Part shown: positions 60,856-64,000 of the stretch, one piece after another
How positions within the stretch are numbered: position 1 is the first letter of the stretch
Layout: each line of letters starts with the position of its first letter
Source: Hoplostethus atlanticus
Lineage: Eukaryota > Chordata > Actinopteri > Trachichthyiformes > Trachichthyidae
Reading direction: 5' to 3'
NCBI GenBank assembly: GCA_034670405.1
Contig: JAXDDX010000002.1
Coordinates: 8,246,501 to 8,310,500 of the forward strand
Length of the DNA stretch: 64,000 nt
Program-made: the position numbers and the translations under genes
Notes under the pieces: generated by a model
What the model saw: only the letters and a program-made list of their open reading frames with translations
Told to the model about the DNA's origin: nothing
The model's database searches: none

Positions 60856-63800
60856 CCTGTCTCTCATGCTGAGGTGTTATGTGCACACACAGTAAACTTT
60901 AAAGTTCCATACTGTATCATGTGGTACTGCACAAGCCCATATGTAACATGTCTCCACTTCTTCAAATAAATGCAGCAGTGCAAGGGTTAGCCGCATCCTG
61001 TTGGACAACCCTGACCCTCCCCTCACCCTGGGGCCTGTTTTTCCGCTCTCCTGGTGTGTTTGTCCTGCCAGTGCACATTAGCCGCGTTTGTCAAATCATA
61101 TCAAACTAAAGATCACATTCCTCCCCGAGTGATAACACTGGCCATGCTTACATTCAAGCTTACAACAGGGTACCACGCCACCCGTCGTACAAACTTGTAT
61201 GATGCCCTATCGCAGGCCCAAGACAGACAGCTCAGATCACCAGAAATCAAGCCGTGTTCCAAGAGCATCTCTGATTCAGCATTCAAGTTGATGATGAGCT
61301 CATTCATAACAGACTAAAACTATGGAGGGAAAAATGCATTACTTAAGTACAGTGCTGATGCATGTATTTCTATTATATCGTGGTCAGTGTTAGATAAGCA
61401 TGAAACAATACAACAGTGGGGACGACTAAACAACAAATAACAAAAGGTTTTGTAACAATAATGTAATGTAAAATGCAAAATGTATCTGCATCATCTTCTA
61501 CTGTAGCACACTAGCGCCATTCAGATATAAAAACATGAAGGGTCGTATGGATCTATTACAAACCAAATCTTGGCTCCTCTGTGGAACAGTTTTGAAGTGC
61601 TCACTGAGTGCAGATGGCGACTTTTAGGAGTGCATGGCCCTTGAAAACTGATGTGCAACCATGGGGTCCTTCCAATAATCCTTCCAATAACAACAGGCTC
61701 AGAATGCCAAAGCACTTTGTTTTGTGGCTGGCAAAGGTAGCCGCAGTATGGGTGCTGGGGTTTTGGCTTCTCATCGTCACGCCAACCATTTTAATTAGGC
61801 CGGTGTCTGATCCCGGTGTGTGCCGGCATCAGCAATTGGCTTGGCGCCCAATACAATTAATTACTGGTGGCCACTCAAAGGCCTTGGAAGCTCATCAGCG
61901 AAGATGTGTGGAAGAATCCCTAGATAGTCACTGGTTATAGGAAGGTTGGAAAGCAATTTTAAAATCTTCTAGCATAGCCATTTTCTATAAAGTGTTCTTT
62001 ATTACGCGTTCTCCACAAACCAACATGATGACAATAAATGATTTATTGTACAAAATATCCAGTAGAACAGAGCGGTGAGAAAACCTTGCTATCATAAAGG
62101 TTCTGCATTACCTCAGCTCCAGTACTGACACTTAGCAATGGTCAGCTCATATTCATTAGTTTACCACTGTGGCAAATGTGCCAATATGTTGATATAATAT
62201 ATAACTTATTTATCTGTATGACGATTCATATCTGTTCCTAATACCTTTTCTAGAATCTGCCTTTGACCAGGTTCTTACAGTTGAAATGAATGGCTCTTAG
62301 CACTGCAGTAGCTAGTAAGCCTACTAATGCTGCTATAAAGTACTATTTCAACTGCCTCAGTGCCAGTCCATAATCCAGACATAAAAGAAAGGATAGCCCT
62401 CCTACGGAGTGTAAAAACAAAACACATAGATATATCCTTGTACAGCTGAACGACACTGCTGTTGATATATTGACTAACACATTGCATGTGAGTTATATTC
62501 AGTATTAGTGTTATCAAGAAAATTGAGCTCATTGCTGCATTCACAGACATTTCAAAGGTATTTTCCATCGTACTGTAGACGGTGCCATCCTTTCAAAAAG
62601 ACTGACAACAATCTAGGAAAGAAAGCACATGCAGAGGAACGAATTAAGACCCTGAAACCTTTTAGAGGAGTAGAGTCTGCTTCTCACTTGGCAGTGGGAA
62701 GTAAATAAATGACCAGTTCCTAACCAGAAGGTTTGAGACGATCTACCCAGTGGTGAGTGTGGTTCTCTTAAAGTACAGCATTTCCTCAAGATTGTGGCAG
62801 GCAGATTTCAAAAGCTGGTTCCTGGAAAGCTAAAGTTTGGCTCTGGGGTGGTAATTGGATTTCCTGTTTCCTGCAGATTTGAAATGAGGGAAACTTCTCA
62901 CTCACACAAACATTTGAAGAAGATAATGAAGATATATAAGTAGTTACTGGCTATTGTTGCCAAAAAATTGTTGCCTGCTGGTTACACTCTCACAAGGCCT
63001 GGGGGCAATTACAAATACCAATGAGTTTGGCATTGGGGAGCTAGAATAGACCAATCAGAAGAACCTATAAAGCTTAAAAATTAAGCCTAGGGTGGCAGGG
63101 AAAAAGCTCATTGTAATCCTTATAATACTCAATGGTCCATTAAGCACACTGCTGACCTTTTACTCTGAAAGAGAAGAGGTAAATTAAAGGGTCTAAAAAT
63201 AATGTAATCCTCTTCTTCAACTGGTGCACAGTAGCGCTAAGCCTGAGTGTTCTCATCGAGTGACCACGTATATACGTTGGTAATGATGATTATTCCCTAC
63301 AGCACATGATGATACGCAAATGACAAAGTCAAAAGAAAAGGCGAGTACAGGAATAACAGCTCCTCTTTGATTATGGACCCAGAGCAGTGCAGTGCAATTA
63401 GTCACGATCAAAAAAGGTGGCTGCACAAACCGTTTTCACAGAAGCTGCATCGGCATTTTTTGTTTCACAGCACAGTAGACGTGTATTGTACACATGATCT
63501 GTTTTAGGAAAGAAGGGAAGGAGGGAGGGAAAGAGAAAGAAGGGACAGAGAACAGCTACAGTAGAGCAACCCCTCCGCCTTCCCACTTTCTGAGAGAAAG
63601 CACTGAATAAATAAACTCATTGAAGCCAACAGGGGAGAGAGAACTGGCACTGACAACGTGTCACCACGAAGCCCCAAAACAGGGAGAAATAGCTCAGATT
63701 CCTCGTCTGTGTGTTTCAGACACCCTCAATAGCCTCCACCCCCAGATCCCAGTTGGCCATATACATGGACATTTGAGAAACAATCACATGAATTGGCCCT

Positions 63801-64000
63801 CTCTAATGGCTCCATAAAATAAGTAATTATTCTGCAGTGGTGCTGAATGGGCAGAGACTGTCAATGGGAGATCAAATGATGTCGTCCACTATCCAACCTT
63901 AACAAAGCTGTTCATTCACGGCCCCACAGAATATCTGTATTTTTTTCAAACAGGAGAGAGTTTTTCCCCTTCTCTTCCCCCAGCTTCACTAAGGATTTCT

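Larger units (their letters stand above)
56560..64000. other. wscd2 5' flank, no gene recognised
   Basis: 7.4 kb. It probably includes the wscd2 5' UTR: a minus-strand acceptor at about 57043 would begin a long untranslated exon running to the ATG at 56559. Microsatellites lie at 59139-59168 and 60814-60849. Non-repetitive, complex stretches at about 59640-59900 and 61600-61920 look like candidate conserved non-coding elements. Open frames are all short and without recognisable domains. Confidence 0.5.

Overview
The window is nuclear DNA from a ray-finned fish, most likely a percomorph-type teleost. The evidence is spliced GT-AG genes of vertebrate type, long microsatellites, a tRNA-derived SINE of a kind I associate with perch-like fishes, and LINE, Tc1/mariner and possible hAT relics. 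It holds seven protein-coding genes. There is no bacterial, viral or CRISPR-type locus.

Layout: tmem119 (+, 212-967); an unnamed leucine-rich-repeat membrane protein (+, 4962-6405); iscu (-, 6845-7837, 5 coding exons); sart3 (+, 8323-17123, 19 coding exons); ficd (-, 19848-21295, 2 coding exons); an 18.5 kb gene-free interval rich in repeats; cmklr1, the chemerin-receptor type GPCR (+, 39845-40891, one coding exon); wscd2 (-, 45937-56559, 8 coding exons); then about 7.4 kb with no gene recognised. For the spliced genes I placed exon ends by hand from splice sites and reading frame. The joined lengths are exact multiples of three and close to the human lengths as I recall them: ISCU 166 aa, SART3 948 aa, FICD 449 aa, WSCD2 568 aa.

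The order TMEM119-ISCU-SART3-FICD-CMKLR1-WSCD2, with strands alternating from gene to gene, matches the human 12q23.3 block as I remember it. The window is therefore an old conserved neighbourhood, not an acquired island. The genes do not form one pathway: microglia/bone membrane protein, Fe-S scaffold, U4/U6 snRNP recycling factor, ER AMPylation enzyme, chemoattractant receptor, Golgi-type sulfotransferase. The member I do not recall from the mammalian block is the LRR gene between tmem119 and iscu. Its reading frame changes just before the stalk, which is explained either by a 139-nt intron or by a one-base frameshift.

The most unusual non-coding structures are a nearly loop-free perfect palindrome (33-bp arms, 38263-38329) and a 41-bp perfect hairpin with a second 17-bp stem outside it (49645-49785, inside a wscd2 intron). 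Others are a pair of copies of an unnamed dispersed repeat (43091 and 49965), a short Tc1/mariner transposase relic (25040-25207), a hAT-like terminus (49156) and clusters of the palindromic word AACGTTAGC. I found no convincing new multi-gene system.
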